NCBI RefSeq assembly: GCF_036492635.1
Contig: NZ_AP025305.1
Location: 3,534,001 to 3,598,000, forward strand
Reading direction: 5' to 3'
DNA: 64,000 nucleotides
Source of the DNA: Aureibacter tunicatorum
GTDB taxonomy: Bacteria; Bacteroidota; Bacteroidia; Cytophagales; Cyclobacteriaceae
The position numbers were made by a program, and so were the translations under genes. Each line of letters begins with the position of its first letter. Within the stretch, counting starts at the first letter, position 1. A model generated the notes under the pieces. That model was given only the letters and a program-made list of their open reading frames with translations. It ran no database searches and had not been told where the DNA came from. Below, piece by piece: positions 26,816-35,431 of this stretch.

Positions 26816-27418
26816 ATGGAAGACTTCCTAAAATATATCAAAGATTTTAACGCATTAATTAGATCAGGACTATTTAGTTTAGAAGATTTACTTAACAAAT
26901 TAGAAGATTTAGATTTCGCATCAACTGAAAAAGACATTATTCGCGAAAATTACACATCTCATAATAGGCAAAACAAAACATCTAACGATTTTATTGGCCT
27001 ATCGGAAGTTTTTGATCAAGTCAGCCGTGAAGGTTACATAGCATTGCACTCAGCTGGATACACATCTTCAGATATCTTTGATACTATAGATCAAGTTTTA
27101 GAAGAATCTAATATTAAACCATTTGGCTACATCGCATATCACGAGCAGGACTTGTTAAGAGCGGTTGAACTGAATCAATTGACTTTATCATTTGGTGCTT
27201 TTAAGAACTCAGAAATGACGAGATCTAATGGAAGAAGTAAAGTTGAAACTAGTTTATATTTTAAGGGCTTGCTAGAGGAAAAAGGGCTGAAAGTTGAATG
27301 GAATGGAGACCCAGGTCAAAAGCTTTACGTTACAAACTTTAACTTCACAAAAACATTTGATGATCTTGATTGGACATATAAAAGGTCTTTAACAATTCTT
27401 GAAAATGAAAGCACCTAA
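26816..27418 (+). CDS. DUF6891-like hypothetical protein
   Basis: A 200-residue soluble protein starting at ATG 26816; the reading frame is open upstream through the repeat, but GTG 26789 lies inside module G and is unlikely. The block GYIALHSAGYTSSDIFDTI, then PFGYIAYHEQDLLRAVELNQLTLSFGAF, fits DUF6891, a family of small proteins often linked to polymorphic-toxin immunity or to gene-cassette regions. The protein is acidic. Its stop codon is the first part of the module P palindrome (TAACAACTAAG), the tight gene/repeat joint expected in a cassette. Function unknown. Confidence 0.65.
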   Translation: MEDFLKYIKDFNALIRSGLFSLEDLLNKLEDLDFASTEKDIIRENYTSHNRQNKTSNDFIGLSEVFDQVSREGYIALHSAGYTSSDIFDTIDQVLEESNIKPFGYIAYHEQDLLRAVELNQLTLSFGAFKNSEMTRSNGRSKVETSLYFKGLLEEKGLKVEWNGDPGQKLYVTNFNFTKTFDDLDWTYKRSLTILENEST

Positions 27419-27530
27419 CAACTAAGTCTTCGTATGGCTCGCAGAGCCCAATATGAAGACCGTGTTGAAAAACATCCATATCTATGAGTTTTACGGCTGG
27501 ATAAGCTGTATTCCGAATGCTTGACTTTCC
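27416..27530 (+). repeat. Intergenic repeat, module P (best attC-like fold) and T
   Basis: CAAC (27419-27422) pairs with GTTG (27464-27467), then a 3-base internal loop on each side, then GTCTTC (27426-27431) with GAAGAC (27455-27460). TAT pairs with ATA, and GGCTC (27436-27440) pairs with GAGCC (27444-27448). Bases C27449 and A27450 bulge out. Module T follows (AAAAACATCC ... GAGTTTTA). The fold, with an unpaired central spacer and extrahelical bases, is the layout of an integron attC site. Confidence 0.8.
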
Positions 27531-27887
27531 GTGATTTCTCAAAAAACGAGGTTAGATTTAGTGCTTTTTTTCATTGAATATTTGCTCCAGTTGATCTTCC
27601 ACACCCTTGCATTCGATTATCAAAAAAATGAAGCGATACAATCCTATTACGCTTTAGCGCTTGCTTTTTTAATCTCTTCATATTTTTCAATTCTAATTTT
27701 ATCGCCAAACTCATAAAGACAAATTCAAGACAAGAGTACTCAAGCATCTTCAGTAATTATTGATCGTACTTCTTTTTCCATATATTTAATCGAGTGTGGA
27801 AAAATAATTAAAGCTAGCCTTAAAGGACTTAGTTCAACAATGTATAATCTGTTTCAAAAAGAAGAATATACTCAACGTTTGCCATAA
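27531..27887 (+). pseudogene. Possible small membrane-protein gene with an in-frame stop
   Basis: A GTG-started frame encodes 61 residues with two hydrophobic helices (LFFIEYLLQLIFHTLAF, YYALALAFLISSYFSILIL) and stops at 27716. The same frame continues open for 56 more codons to the TAA at 27885, including VIIDRTSFSIYLIECGKIIK. One stop codon thus separates two plausible halves of a 118-residue protein. It may be a decayed cassette gene, or chance; no family is recognised. Confidence 0.3.
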
Positions 27888-27903
27888 GTAAAAAACACTA
27901 AAA

Positions 27904-28374
27904 ATGATTATAAGAAAAGCAACAAGTAATGATATCGATGATATAAGTAGCTTAATTATTGAAGTGACTGATAAAAATCCAAACCATTATTCTCCCGAAC
28001 AAATAACTGCTTGGAAAAAATATAACACGCCTTCAGAAATAAAAAAACAGATGAATGATAGGCTAATGTTTTGCGCAATAAAAAACAATAAAATAATCGG
28101 AACCATTGCGTTAAAAGATGACTTTATTCTTGGATTCTATGTATGTTATTCTGTTCGAAAAATGGGAATTGGGACAAAGCTACTAGATTATTTAGAGAAA
28201 TATGCTTCCGAAAAAAACATAACAAAATTAAAACTGACTTCTACTCCATCCGCTTTTAAATTTTACAAAAATCGAGGGTATGCAATCAAAGCAAATGTGA
28301 CTTTATCAATATATGGAATTGACTACCCTGAAACAGAAATGGAAAAAAAGATACCTGATAAAATCTATTCCTAA
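27904..28374 (+). CDS. GNAT-family N-acetyltransferase
   Basis: A 156-residue acetyltransferase. It starts MIIRKATSNDIDDISSLI, contains NNKIIGTIALKDDFILGFYV and the acetyl-CoA loop VRKMGIGTKLLDYLEKYA (motif A, Arg-x-x-Gly-x-Gly), and ends with STPSAFKFYKNRGYAIK (motif B). Cytosolic; transfers acetyl from acetyl-CoA to an amine, target unknown. A degraded relative of its C-terminus is found at 57264-57397, so this gene type has moved or duplicated in the genome. Its stop codon overlaps the start of the composite repeat 28372-28804. Confidence 0.9.
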   Translation: MIIRKATSNDIDDISSLIIEVTDKNPNHYSPEQITAWKKYNTPSEIKKQMNDRLMFCAIKNNKIIGTIALKDDFILGFYVCYSVRKMGIGTKLLDYLEKYASEKNITKLKLTSTPSAFKFYKNRGYAIKANVTLSIYGIDYPETEMEKKIPDKIYS

Positions 28375-28804
28375 CACATAAGCCTTTGTATGGTCCGAAG
28401 AACTCAATGTAAAAAACTAATTGACGAAACAATTCTATTATGGATTTTTCAGCTGCTTCCTCATCCCAGATATGAACCTTATGCAGCCCTAGTGTCTCAG
28501 ATACATAACTTCATACTTGCATCTGAAATGCAACTTAAATTGTAATTCTAAACGAAATCATGAACCATTTTAGTCCACAGCTACAGTCAGTATATGCATT
28601 AATTCACGATAATTCAAAACCATCGAGACTTACACACATCCTCCTTTCTTTACAGTTTATAAAGCAAAGAATCCTTTGGGTATATTTGAAATGTAATTTT
28701 TTAAACTTACTTTTTATTGAAATGAATTACCAGTCTTATAAACAAGTTCCGCACATAGGTGAAATATACGGAATTCGTGTTATTGGGACGTTAACTATAA
28801 TTGA
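28372..28804 (+). repeat. Composite intergenic repeat carrying all modules P-T-E-F-G
   Basis: The most complete copy. P (decayed): CTAACACATAAGCCTTTG and GAACTCAATG. T: TTATGGATTTTTCAGCTG. E: TTCCTCATCCCAGATATGAACC. F: GAAATGTAATTTTTTAAACT and TTTTTATTGAAATG (about 28689-28727). G: AGTTCCGCACATAGGTG, AATATACGGAATTCG, GTTATTGGGACGTTAAC. It fills the whole gap between the GNAT gene and the following lipoprotein. It therefore links the P/T copies (19.7, 21.0, 27.4, 29.7 kb) to the E/F/G copies (38.5-45 kb). Confidence 0.8.
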
Positions 28805-29692
28805 ATGAAAAAAAACTCAATAATAATAATAATATTACAACTTGTTTTTTTCTCATGTTCTGGAAACATAAAAGACAACTCAAATAACAATATAGGAATG
28901 CCTTTTAACGAAATAGAAATACTTAAGCAATTAGACTTAGCTTTTAATCAAACACCGAGTGAATTCTATCCTCAAGGACAACCTGAAGATATCAAATACA
29001 ACTTTTTCCTTGACTTGGAACATGGTTATTTTGAAACAGCAGGCAGCAGAATTCACTTATTTGCTGACTCAACAAGATGGGCTATTGTATTTGAGAAAAG
29101 TGGGTACAAAAATCGCGGAACATCTGCCGAAATAGAATTGAACTATGTAGGAAATTGTATTGAATATCCGATTGACAAATATCCTGAAAGAAACTACATC
29201 ACTAACTCAGGTTGTGTAATCCTAATCGATCCGACTGAATTTGAAAGGATTGAAAATAAGGAAGGTGCTGATATGGAAATATTTGAGCTAATCGGACAAG
29301 ATATTAAAGAAATTAAAATCCGTGACAAATTTGTTCCTTTTGATAACAACTACGCAAACTATGAAAAAGTAGGGATTGAAATACGAGATTATGACAACCC
29401 TAAAAAACTGATTGGATTTGGAGACTTGATAAGATATTTACACGAAACAAATCCTTCGCTAATAAGTGCGACAGAAGATGAAATACGTAAACATATTCCA
29501 AAAGACATTCCTAAACTTATGACAATTGACAAGTTTCATTTTGTTAGTGCGTACGAGACAACAAATCCACCAAGTCAACAAGAGACATTCAAGCTAATTG
29601 CAAAAGTACTGACCACTAAAGATTCAATAAATTGGAAACCAACACAAAAAATTAACAATAGCTGGAAAAATTGGGAGTCAGGAAATTTATAA
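28805..29692 (+). CDS. DUF7003-like lipoprotein
   Basis: A 295-residue lipoprotein (leader IIIIILQLVFFSC). The exported part has the run EILKQLDLAFNQTPSEFYPQ, YNFFLDLEHGYFETAGSRIHLFADSTRWAIVFEKSG and NYVGNCIEYP. I associate this pattern with DUF7003, a family seen in accessory regions of environmental bacteria. The start codon lies 10 bp after module G (GACGTTAAC). A module P copy begins about 10 bp after its stop codon. Function unknown; the family call is from memory of the motif and should be treated as moderate. Confidence 0.65.
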   Translation: MKKNSIIIIILQLVFFSCSGNIKDNSNNNIGMPFNEIEILKQLDLAFNQTPSEFYPQGQPEDIKYNFFLDLEHGYFETAGSRIHLFADSTRWAIVFEKSGYKNRGTSAEIELNYVGNCIEYPIDKYPERNYITNSGCVILIDPTEFERIENKEGADMEIFELIGQDIKEIKIRDKFVPFDNNYANYEKVGIEIRDYDNPKKLIGFGDLIRYLHETNPSLISATEDEIRKHIPKDIPKLMTIDKFHFVSAYETTNPPSQQETFKLIAKVLTTKDSINWKPTQKINNSWKNWESGNL

Positions 29693-29702
29693 AAAGAAAA
29701 AC

Positions 29703-29830
29703 AGCTAACAACTAAGTCTTCGTGTGACTCGCAGAGCCCAATGATGATCGACATTGCTGAAAAACACCCGTATCTAAGGGCTTTGCTACTCGGTAATCTG
29801 TATTTCGAATGTTTGATTTTGCCTACTGTT
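29703..29830 (+). repeat. Intergenic repeat, modules P and T
   Basis: AGCTAACAACTAAGTCTTCG, then GACTCGCAGAGCCCAATG as in the 27416 copy. The right arm has drifted (ATGATCGACATTGCTG), so the hairpin is partly lost. Module T (AAAAACACCCGTATC) and a tail TATTTCGAATGTTTGATTTT match 27470-27525. Confidence 0.8.
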
Positions 29831-29864
29831 TTTTTAATTAAAAAAGTGTTTGAGATAACCGAAA

Positions 29865-30137
29865 ATGAACTTAAAAATAGACTCTGAATTTAGAAATATA
29901 TGTTCTGAAATATTGGAGCATAATCTGAACTTGGAAAACTGGGCTGAAATTGAAAGTGATGATATGTTTCAAACTGAAAATTATGCTGGTGGCTTTGATG
30001 GAACAGAATTGGAATTTTGCTTCAGTTATTTTAACGAAAAAAAAGATGAGTTTTGGTTTCAATTTCCTCTATCAGAAGTCTCATTGATCGTTAAGGGACA
30101 AATTGAAACGTTAAACATAAGGCCCGCTGATGTTTAA
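29865..30137 (+). CDS. Small hypothetical cassette-type protein
   Basis: A 90-residue acidic soluble protein. NLENWAEIESDDMFQTENYAGGFDGTELEFCFSYF followed by EFWFQFPLSEV is a pattern I recall from small proteins in integron cassettes and polymorphic-toxin immunity neighbourhoods (Gly-Gly-Phe-Asp, then Phe-x-Phe-Ser-Tyr and Trp-Phe-Gln). It is the whole gene between two spacers, with a repeat copy upstream. Role unknown; immunity-like is a guess. Confidence 0.6.
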   Translation: MNLKIDSEFRNICSEILEHNLNLENWAEIESDDMFQTENYAGGFDGTELEFCFSYFNEKKDEFWFQFPLSEVSLIVKGQIETLNIRPADV

Positions 30138-30390
30138 AATTCATCGCTACTAGTTCCCCCCCTTTACGAATCTATATAACAACAATCCATAATAGACACT
30201 CACAAGCGAATACAACAATTTGTTATAAGAGCCTTGACAGAAGGAATATAATTTAATGAAACCTTGAATCTCCCCTAACCTCATACTTGTAATTATTATA
30301 AGCAATCATATTACTATAAATATTTATAGCATTTATTTCAATTGGTAAAATATATTTATATCTTAAAATGAAACAAAAAAAACTATCATT

Positions 30391-31818
30391 TTGAAAAATA
30401 TTTTTTTACCCATACTGACTGTTTCCATCGTCTTTTTATTTAGCTGCAAGGAAAGCAAATCCTCCTTATCCAAAGGAGAAAAAACGGAGGAAAACAGGAA
30501 CACTTATGTTATTGAAAATGTAAACATAATCCCAATGACTGAAGACAACAAAGTCATTGAAAATAGCACTGTCGTTATAAAGGGAAATAAAATTCACTCA
30601 ATCAATGAATCAACACCTAAAAACTCAACGATAATTGACGGCAAAGGCAAGTGGCTAATTCCCGGGTTAATTGACATGCACGTTCACAACCTTTCAAATG
30701 GAAGTTTCTCCAAAGGCTATCCTACCAGAGGCGCGACTTTGTCATTTAACACCCAAAACCTAATGACGCCTTATATAGCGAGTGGAGTTACGACAGTATT
30801 TGAGTTGAGCGGGAGACTTGGACACTTTTCGCAAAGGGATAAAATAGCAAGCGGAGACATAATTGGGCCTCGCATAGCAATAGCGGCTGTAATCGATGGA
30901 GAAGGAAATGAAATAGTCGCCAGATCTCCATTGGAAGGAAGACAATCGGTAAGAAATGCCAAAGGCATGGGATATAGATTCATAAAAGTATACACTTGGC
31001 TAAATGAAGCAACCTATAAAGCAATTATAGACGAAGCGGAAAAACAAAACATGAAAGTAGTAGGCCATATCCCTTCCGCTTTCGAAGGGAAGCAAGCTGA
31101 AGAATTCTTTGTTCCGCATTTTGGATTAATCGCTCATGCGGAAGAGCTGTCTAAGCAAACCGATGACTACAGTTACGAGACGGCTCAAAATTTTGCGCGT
31201 TTGGCGAAAGAAAACAACACTTGGCTAATCCCGAACTTAACCAATTTGGTTTCAATCAGAAAACAAGCTGAATCATTAGAAAGCATTGAAACCTTGCCAA
31301 GCTTAAAATACGCACACCCGCTAATGCAAGACAAATGGTTAACTTCAAATGGTTATTATGGGGCTTCGGACGAGTCAATAGAGTATTATCAACGACAGGT
31401 TGATTTTCATAAATTGATTGTCAAAGCATTTAAAGAAGCCGACGTTCCTATGCTTGCGGGAACAGATGCGGGAATTTCCGGTGTCGTTTGGGGCTTTTCG
31501 CTTCATGACGAACTTGAATTATTAGTGGATGCCGGCTTGACTAATGAAGAAGCTTTGGCCACTGCGACCCGACTAGGCGCTGAATGGCTTGAGATTGATG
31601 ATAAAATCGGAACAATTGAAACAGGCAAATTCGCGGATTTAGTGCTTTTAAATGAAAACCCTCTGGAAAATATTAGCAATACAACTGAGATATCAGCTGT
31701 TTTTGTAAATGGCCAATGGTTAAATAAAAATAAGATTAACAACATGCTTGCTGAACTAGAAGCATGGAATGAAGCAAATAAAGAAAACTTCAAATGGAAA
31801 AACAGGAAAAGCTTATAA
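30391..31818 (+). CDS. Amidohydrolase, imidazolonepropionase-like lipoprotein
   Basis: A 475-residue lipoprotein (leader VSIVFLFSC). It is a TIM-barrel amidohydrolase: metal motif DMHVH at about residue 95, bridging-Lys region RFIKVYTW, then GHIPSAFEG and AHAEEL histidines, and the final AGTDAG aspartate. An N-terminal beta-sandwich (VIENVNIIPM) and C-terminal sandwich (GKFADLVLLNENPLENI) flank it. Members of COG1228 cleave amide or cyclic C-N bonds, often in peptides or xenobiotics; this one acts in the periplasm or at the outer membrane. The only start in frame is TTG 30391; an ATG at 30368 is out of frame. Confidence 0.9.
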   Translation: MKNIFLPILTVSIVFLFSCKESKSSLSKGEKTEENRNTYVIENVNIIPMTEDNKVIENSTVVIKGNKIHSINESTPKNSTIIDGKGKWLIPGLIDMHVHNLSNGSFSKGYPTRGATLSFNTQNLMTPYIASGVTTVFELSGRLGHFSQRDKIASGDIIGPRIAIAAVIDGEGNEIVARSPLEGRQSVRNAKGMGYRFIKVYTWLNEATYKAIIDEAEKQNMKVVGHIPSAFEGKQAEEFFVPHFGLIAHAEELSKQTDDYSYETAQNFARLAKENNTWLIPNLTNLVSIRKQAESLESIETLPSLKYAHPLMQDKWLTSNGYYGASDESIEYYQRQVDFHKLIVKAFKEADVPMLAGTDAGISGVVWGFSLHDELELLVDAGLTNEEALATATRLGAEWLEIDDKIGTIETGKFADLVLLNENPLENISNTTEISAVFVNGQWLNKNKINNMLAELEAWNEANKENFKWKNRKSL

Positions 31819-31915
31819 AAGAATGGCTCTACTTGCCAGCTTTTCCAGCTGGTTCGCTATCTCCGATGGTAGCCGAGGTTGCGTTTCAATTTAAAACTTA
31901 GTTAGAAATACCTCC

Positions 31916-31968
31916 GAAAAAGGAAAATGATTGAACAAAGATAGTTTCTAAAATCATATTCCTTTTTC
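31916..31968 (+). terminator. Long stem-loop after the amidohydrolase gene
   Basis: GAAAAAGGAAAATGATT (31916-31932) pairs with AATCATATTCCTTTTTC (31952-31968), 16 of 17 bases complementary. A module E motif (GCTGGTTCGCTATCTCCGATGG) lies just upstream at about 31848-31870. It probably ends the amidohydrolase transcript, though no clear T-run follows. Confidence 0.6.
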
Positions 31969-32077
31969 AACATAATGCTAGCATTATCTTGATGATTCAT
32001 CAAAATTATCAGTATTGGTTATATTTTTATGAATTTATCACGACACTATTTTAATTTTTCATTCTTAAAAATTCACA

Positions 32078-32500
32078 ATGAATCTATCTTTAGAATACTT
32101 AAATGGCTTGGCTAATCAAATTTTGTTAATCTCATCATTATTAGGTGGCTTTTCCATCGCTATTGTTTCAAATTTATTAACTGATAAAACTAAAGGTCAA
32201 ATAACCAATCGCATTTTCCAGGTTACAACACTTGCCGCAGGTTCTTTTTTAGTATCAGTTTTTGCGATGACTAAAATTGTTATGATGACTACTAAAGGTT
32301 ATCCAGAAAATATTTCATCAGAAACATTAGAAACATCAAACATCATCGGTTCAATATCATTTTTACTTGGAATAACTTTCTTATGCTTTGTAATTGTTTT
32401 ATCAGGATGGACTAAATCAAAACAATTAGGAATATTCACAACCATCGTGGGAATTATTACTTTCACATTTATTTTTATGACTATAACCAATATCGCTTAG
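32078..32500 (+). CDS. Small four-helix membrane protein
   Basis: A 140-residue protein with four hydrophobic segments (about residues 14-33, 47-68, 90-108 and 117-137) and short polar loops (TDKTKGQITNR, SGWTKSKQ). No recognised family and no charged pore motif. Single gene in the accessory region. Likely an inner-membrane protein of unknown role. Confidence 0.65.
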   Translation: MNLSLEYLNGLANQILLISSLLGGFSIAIVSNLLTDKTKGQITNRIFQVTTLAAGSFLVSVFAMTKIVMMTTKGYPENISSETLETSNIIGSISFLLGITFLCFVIVLSGWTKSKQLGIFTTIVGIITFTFIFMTITNIA

Positions 32501-32689
32501 CACTCACCATCCCTTTCAAAATTTGAATCTTGATGGAGTAGCATTGAAAACACGCTCATATTGCCTAGATGAAAATGATACATCAATTGAAGCAAATTAT
32601 AAAATGAAAAATACAGAGAATGCAATGAGTTTGCTGACATGGCGTGCATGTTAACAGTAGAATTTAAGAACTTTAAAATCGAATAAAAA

Positions 32690-33151
32690 ATGAGCGTGTC
32701 TCGCGAAATCAATATCAGACTATTGAGCAACAAGATATTTTCTGATCTAATCGATGGATTAGTAGGCCAAAGATGGATCTTTGGAGTAAACAATGAAATA
32801 ACTACTTTAAAATCAGATGACACCGATGATTTTGATTTTGTCGGCTTTAGAAACTTTATAGATGCTAAACAAATATGGGACAAACGTGAACGTAATGGTG
32901 TATTCAATAATCTAGCTTTATGGGACTCTAAATCCAAAGAGACATTAAACATCATCTGTACAGTCCTTTCAGAAAAGCACCCTGAGTATAATTATCATTA
33001 TGATCTATCGATTATGATCGGCATAGGCCAAAGAATTGTAGGAGCCAATAGATCTACAGACTTTAGATTTTATTTGAATGAATTGCTTCCAAAGCTTATT
33101 AGCTTAGACTGCTATATCTGCGAAGTAAAATGTCATGATTTCGATTGTTAA
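32690..33151 (+). CDS. Hypothetical cytosolic protein
   Basis: A 153-residue soluble protein, MSVSREINIRLLSNKIFSDL and so on, with Trp/Asp-rich middle (DDTDDFDFVGFRNF, KQIWDKRERNGVFNNLALWDS) and a C-terminus with three cysteines (LDCYICEVKCHDFDC). The shape (small, acidic, no signal) fits immunity-type or stress-type accessory proteins, but I do not recognise the family. It follows a membrane-protein gene by 190 bp of spacer. Confidence 0.6.
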   Translation: MSVSREINIRLLSNKIFSDLIDGLVGQRWIFGVNNEITTLKSDDTDDFDFVGFRNFIDAKQIWDKRERNGVFNNLALWDSKSKETLNIICTVLSEKHPEYNYHYDLSIMIGIGQRIVGANRSTDFRFYLNELLPKLISLDCYICEVKCHDFDC

Positions 33152-33454
33152 TCTAAAGACAAATCGTATGTTACCACTCTTCTCCCTCTAGTTAGCCACC
33201 TTCCAAGCGAGCCGAAATCATACTTAGACCTCGATATATTGGAAATTCACTAACGTTTAATACGAATAACGAACGTCTCATCCCTTTTTGCACTACTTTA
33301 ATATTAATCGTCAAAACGCTACGAAAAATTTTTGATCACATAAAATTAAACTTATTTGTTTTTTTATTATTTTTTTAACCAAAATTAAGAAATATTATAT
33401 AGCTAAAATAAAAATATTTTGATTTATTAGACAATCAAACGCTATAACTAGGAC
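33152..33454. other. AT-rich spacer before the desaturase gene
   Basis: No gene and no clear copy of the repeat modules. A T-rich run (33350-33380) and the stretch AATATTTTGATTTATTAG about 35 bp before the gene may contain the promoter, but no exact TAnnTTTG element is present. Confidence 0.4.
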
Positions 33455-34528
33455 ATGATGAAGATTAAATTCAAACCTTCAAGCACTGACTTTTTTAATG
33501 AATTAAATGACAAAGTTCAAAAATCATTATCTTCAGAAGTTATCTACAAGAATAAAAGATTAATGAAAGTGAAATTCTTTTTGTATTTCACACTATACCT
33601 CATGCTTTATGGACTTTTATTCATTGATGCAGTATCAAACAATTTCCTGTTGTTGAATATTTCTTATTCAATATTTGGATTTTCAGGAATTTTACTGGCA
33701 TTCAACTCTTCACATGACGCAGTCCATAATACATTATTTAAAAGTGAAAGATTAAACAGCATAGCACATTATTTAATATTCAATCTTCAAGGTGTAAATG
33801 CAACACTTTGGAAAAAAAGGCATATTTCTTCACACCATATCTTTCCAAATGTGGACGGATGCGATGCAGACATCGACAATAATCCTTTTATCAGACTTTC
33901 CAAAACTCATGAACGCAAATGGAACCATAAGTATCAACACCTTTATGCTCCATTTCTTTACTGCGCTTACACATTGCATTGGATCTTGATAAAAGATTTT
34001 ATTTACCTTTCTAAAAAAGACGTTGCAAATATGAAAAACCTATCGTACTCTTGGCTTTTTAAATTTGAAGTGGTCTTATTGAAAGCTATATATTTCTCAT
34101 TTATACTGTTCATTCCTTGCTATTTTTCCAATTTACCCTTTTACAATTGGCTCATAGCTTTTATCATAATGCATTCAATCATTTCAATTTTTTTCGTATT
34201 AACATTAATTATCTCTCACCTCACAACTGAAACCTGCTTTCCCACACCTGATAGTAAAGGCATGTTGCCAACTTGCTATCACGAACATCAGTTGTCTGTT
34301 TCTTTAGACTATCACCCTACAAACAAATTGGCCAACTGGATATTTGGCGGCTTTAATTCCCACGCTGCGCATCACCTATTCCCTAAGCTTCCCCATACTT
34401 TATACACCTATATAACACCAATAATAAAAGAAACAGCTATAAAACATTCAATGCCTTACAATGAATTATCTATTATAAAAGCTGTGAAATCACACTTTAA
34501 ATACTTGAAAGAATTAGGAAATAATTAA
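33455..34528 (+). CDS. Fatty acid desaturase, membrane type
   Basis: A 357-residue membrane enzyme with hydrophobic segments near residues 30-90, 170-185 and 205-260. The three histidine clusters of the membrane di-iron desaturases are present: SSHDAVH (HxxxH), KKRHISSHH (HxxHH) and FNSHAAHH (HxxHH). The diiron centre inserts a double bond into acyl chains using O2 and an electron donor such as ferredoxin or cytochrome b5; no fused cytochrome domain is seen. Regioselectivity cannot be told. Single gene; likely adjusts membrane fluidity. Confidence 0.92.
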   Translation: MMKIKFKPSSTDFFNELNDKVQKSLSSEVIYKNKRLMKVKFFLYFTLYLMLYGLLFIDAVSNNFLLLNISYSIFGFSGILLAFNSSHDAVHNTLFKSERLNSIAHYLIFNLQGVNATLWKKRHISSHHIFPNVDGCDADIDNNPFIRLSKTHERKWNHKYQHLYAPFLYCAYTLHWILIKDFIYLSKKDVANMKNLSYSWLFKFEVVLLKAIYFSFILFIPCYFSNLPFYNWLIAFIIMHSIISIFFVLTLIISHLTTETCFPTPDSKGMLPTCYHEHQLSVSLDYHPTNKLANWIFGGFNSHAAHHLFPKLPHTLYTYITPIIKETAIKHSMPYNELSIIKAVKSHFKYLKELGNN

Positions 34529-34655
34529 ATACTCACAAATACGCCTTTCGACGCTAAGTAAGTATATAAAACACTAATAACTAGCAAAATTTAATTAATC
34601 AATTCTCTCAAATCATTGGCTCATTATCTCCGATGCGGGCTTAATTAACACAGAA

Positions 34656-34958
34656 ATGACAAAAAACAACTCAATATCATTTATTGTACACGAAACGAAT
34701 CCGCCTTTAGAAATTCAGCTAGAACCTGAAGCATTTACTTTCATTGCATATCCAAATGAAGAACTCACCTTCGCTGTTGTCAACCCCACTCATGATTTCT
34801 CTTGGGCAATTCGACATAAAAAGAATAGAATACAATTATTTCCTGAAACTTATGGCGACTATGAGAAAATTGAGCTTTATCGAAATGGAAAACAAACAGA
34901 CGAGCTAGAATTTCTTTTTAAAAATCTCCAAGAACCATCATCCTTGTTAAAAACCTAA
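34656..34958 (+). CDS. Small hypothetical protein
   Basis: A 100-residue soluble protein: SISFIVHETNPPLEIQLEPEAF, FAVVNPTHDFSWAIRHKKNRIQLFPETYGDYEKIELY. Strands with Pro-rich turns suggest a small beta-sandwich. No signal peptide and no recognised family. A module E motif (CATTATCTCCGATGCGGGC, 34622-34640) lies just before the start codon, so it is placed as a cassette-type gene. Confidence 0.55.
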   Translation: MTKNNSISFIVHETNPPLEIQLEPEAFTFIAYPNEELTFAVVNPTHDFSWAIRHKKNRIQLFPETYGDYEKIELYRNGKQTDELEFLFKNLQEPSSLLKT

Positions 34959-35431
34959 AAAATCACTGTTGGAACACCTAAAATCCTATCAAGACCTTTT
35001 AAGTTTAATTTTTTTGACTTATATTTTCATTGAAAAGTATTTATAATTCAATTTAAAAGCTCTATAAAACTAAAATACACAAAGTTGTATTTATTTAGCA
35101 CCTTGTAGCCAATGGATATTACGCAAATGACAAAATTTCAAAATAAGAAAGAACAAACCGTTATACTCTACAAAACGTTTAGATGGGAAAATTTCACATG
35201 CATGTTTTATATTAGTTAGAAAAGAAAGTTTTTCGAATGATTGTTCGATTGCAAAAAGATCAAAAAGATATTCATCCTGAAAAATTAAACCTTGATCTCC
35301 ATAGATTTTTTCAACTAACTAACAACGTAAACAAAATAAAAATACATGACTCAAGACACTAGCTACAACATTTCAACACTATAACCAACAAACACTAATA
35401 ATACTATTTTTCGTCTATCTAAAAAAACATA
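34959..35431. other. Spacer with a decayed module F and a tiny ORF
   Basis: TTTAATTTTTTTGACTTATATTTTCATTGAAAAG at about 35007-35038 matches module F (given as TTTAATTTTTTTGACT and TTTTCATTGAAAAG). A 35-codon ORF starts right after it at 35112-35219 (MDITQMTKFQNKKEQ...), probably a relic. No other gene seen before 35432. Confidence 0.4.

Noticed and set aside
28560-28808. An 82-codon plus-strand ORF
   Set aside because: It runs through the non-coding repeat modules F and G and overlaps the real start of the lipoprotein gene; its translation simply reads the repeat.
27416-30000. Repeat copies read as a CRISPR array
   Set aside because: Copies are hundreds to thousands of bases apart with genes between them and are not of uniform short length.
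32497-32955. A 152-codon minus-strand ORF
   Set aside because: It overlaps the plus-strand gene at 32690 and the end of the membrane-protein gene; composition is that of an antisense frame and the plus-strand gene fits the local orientation.
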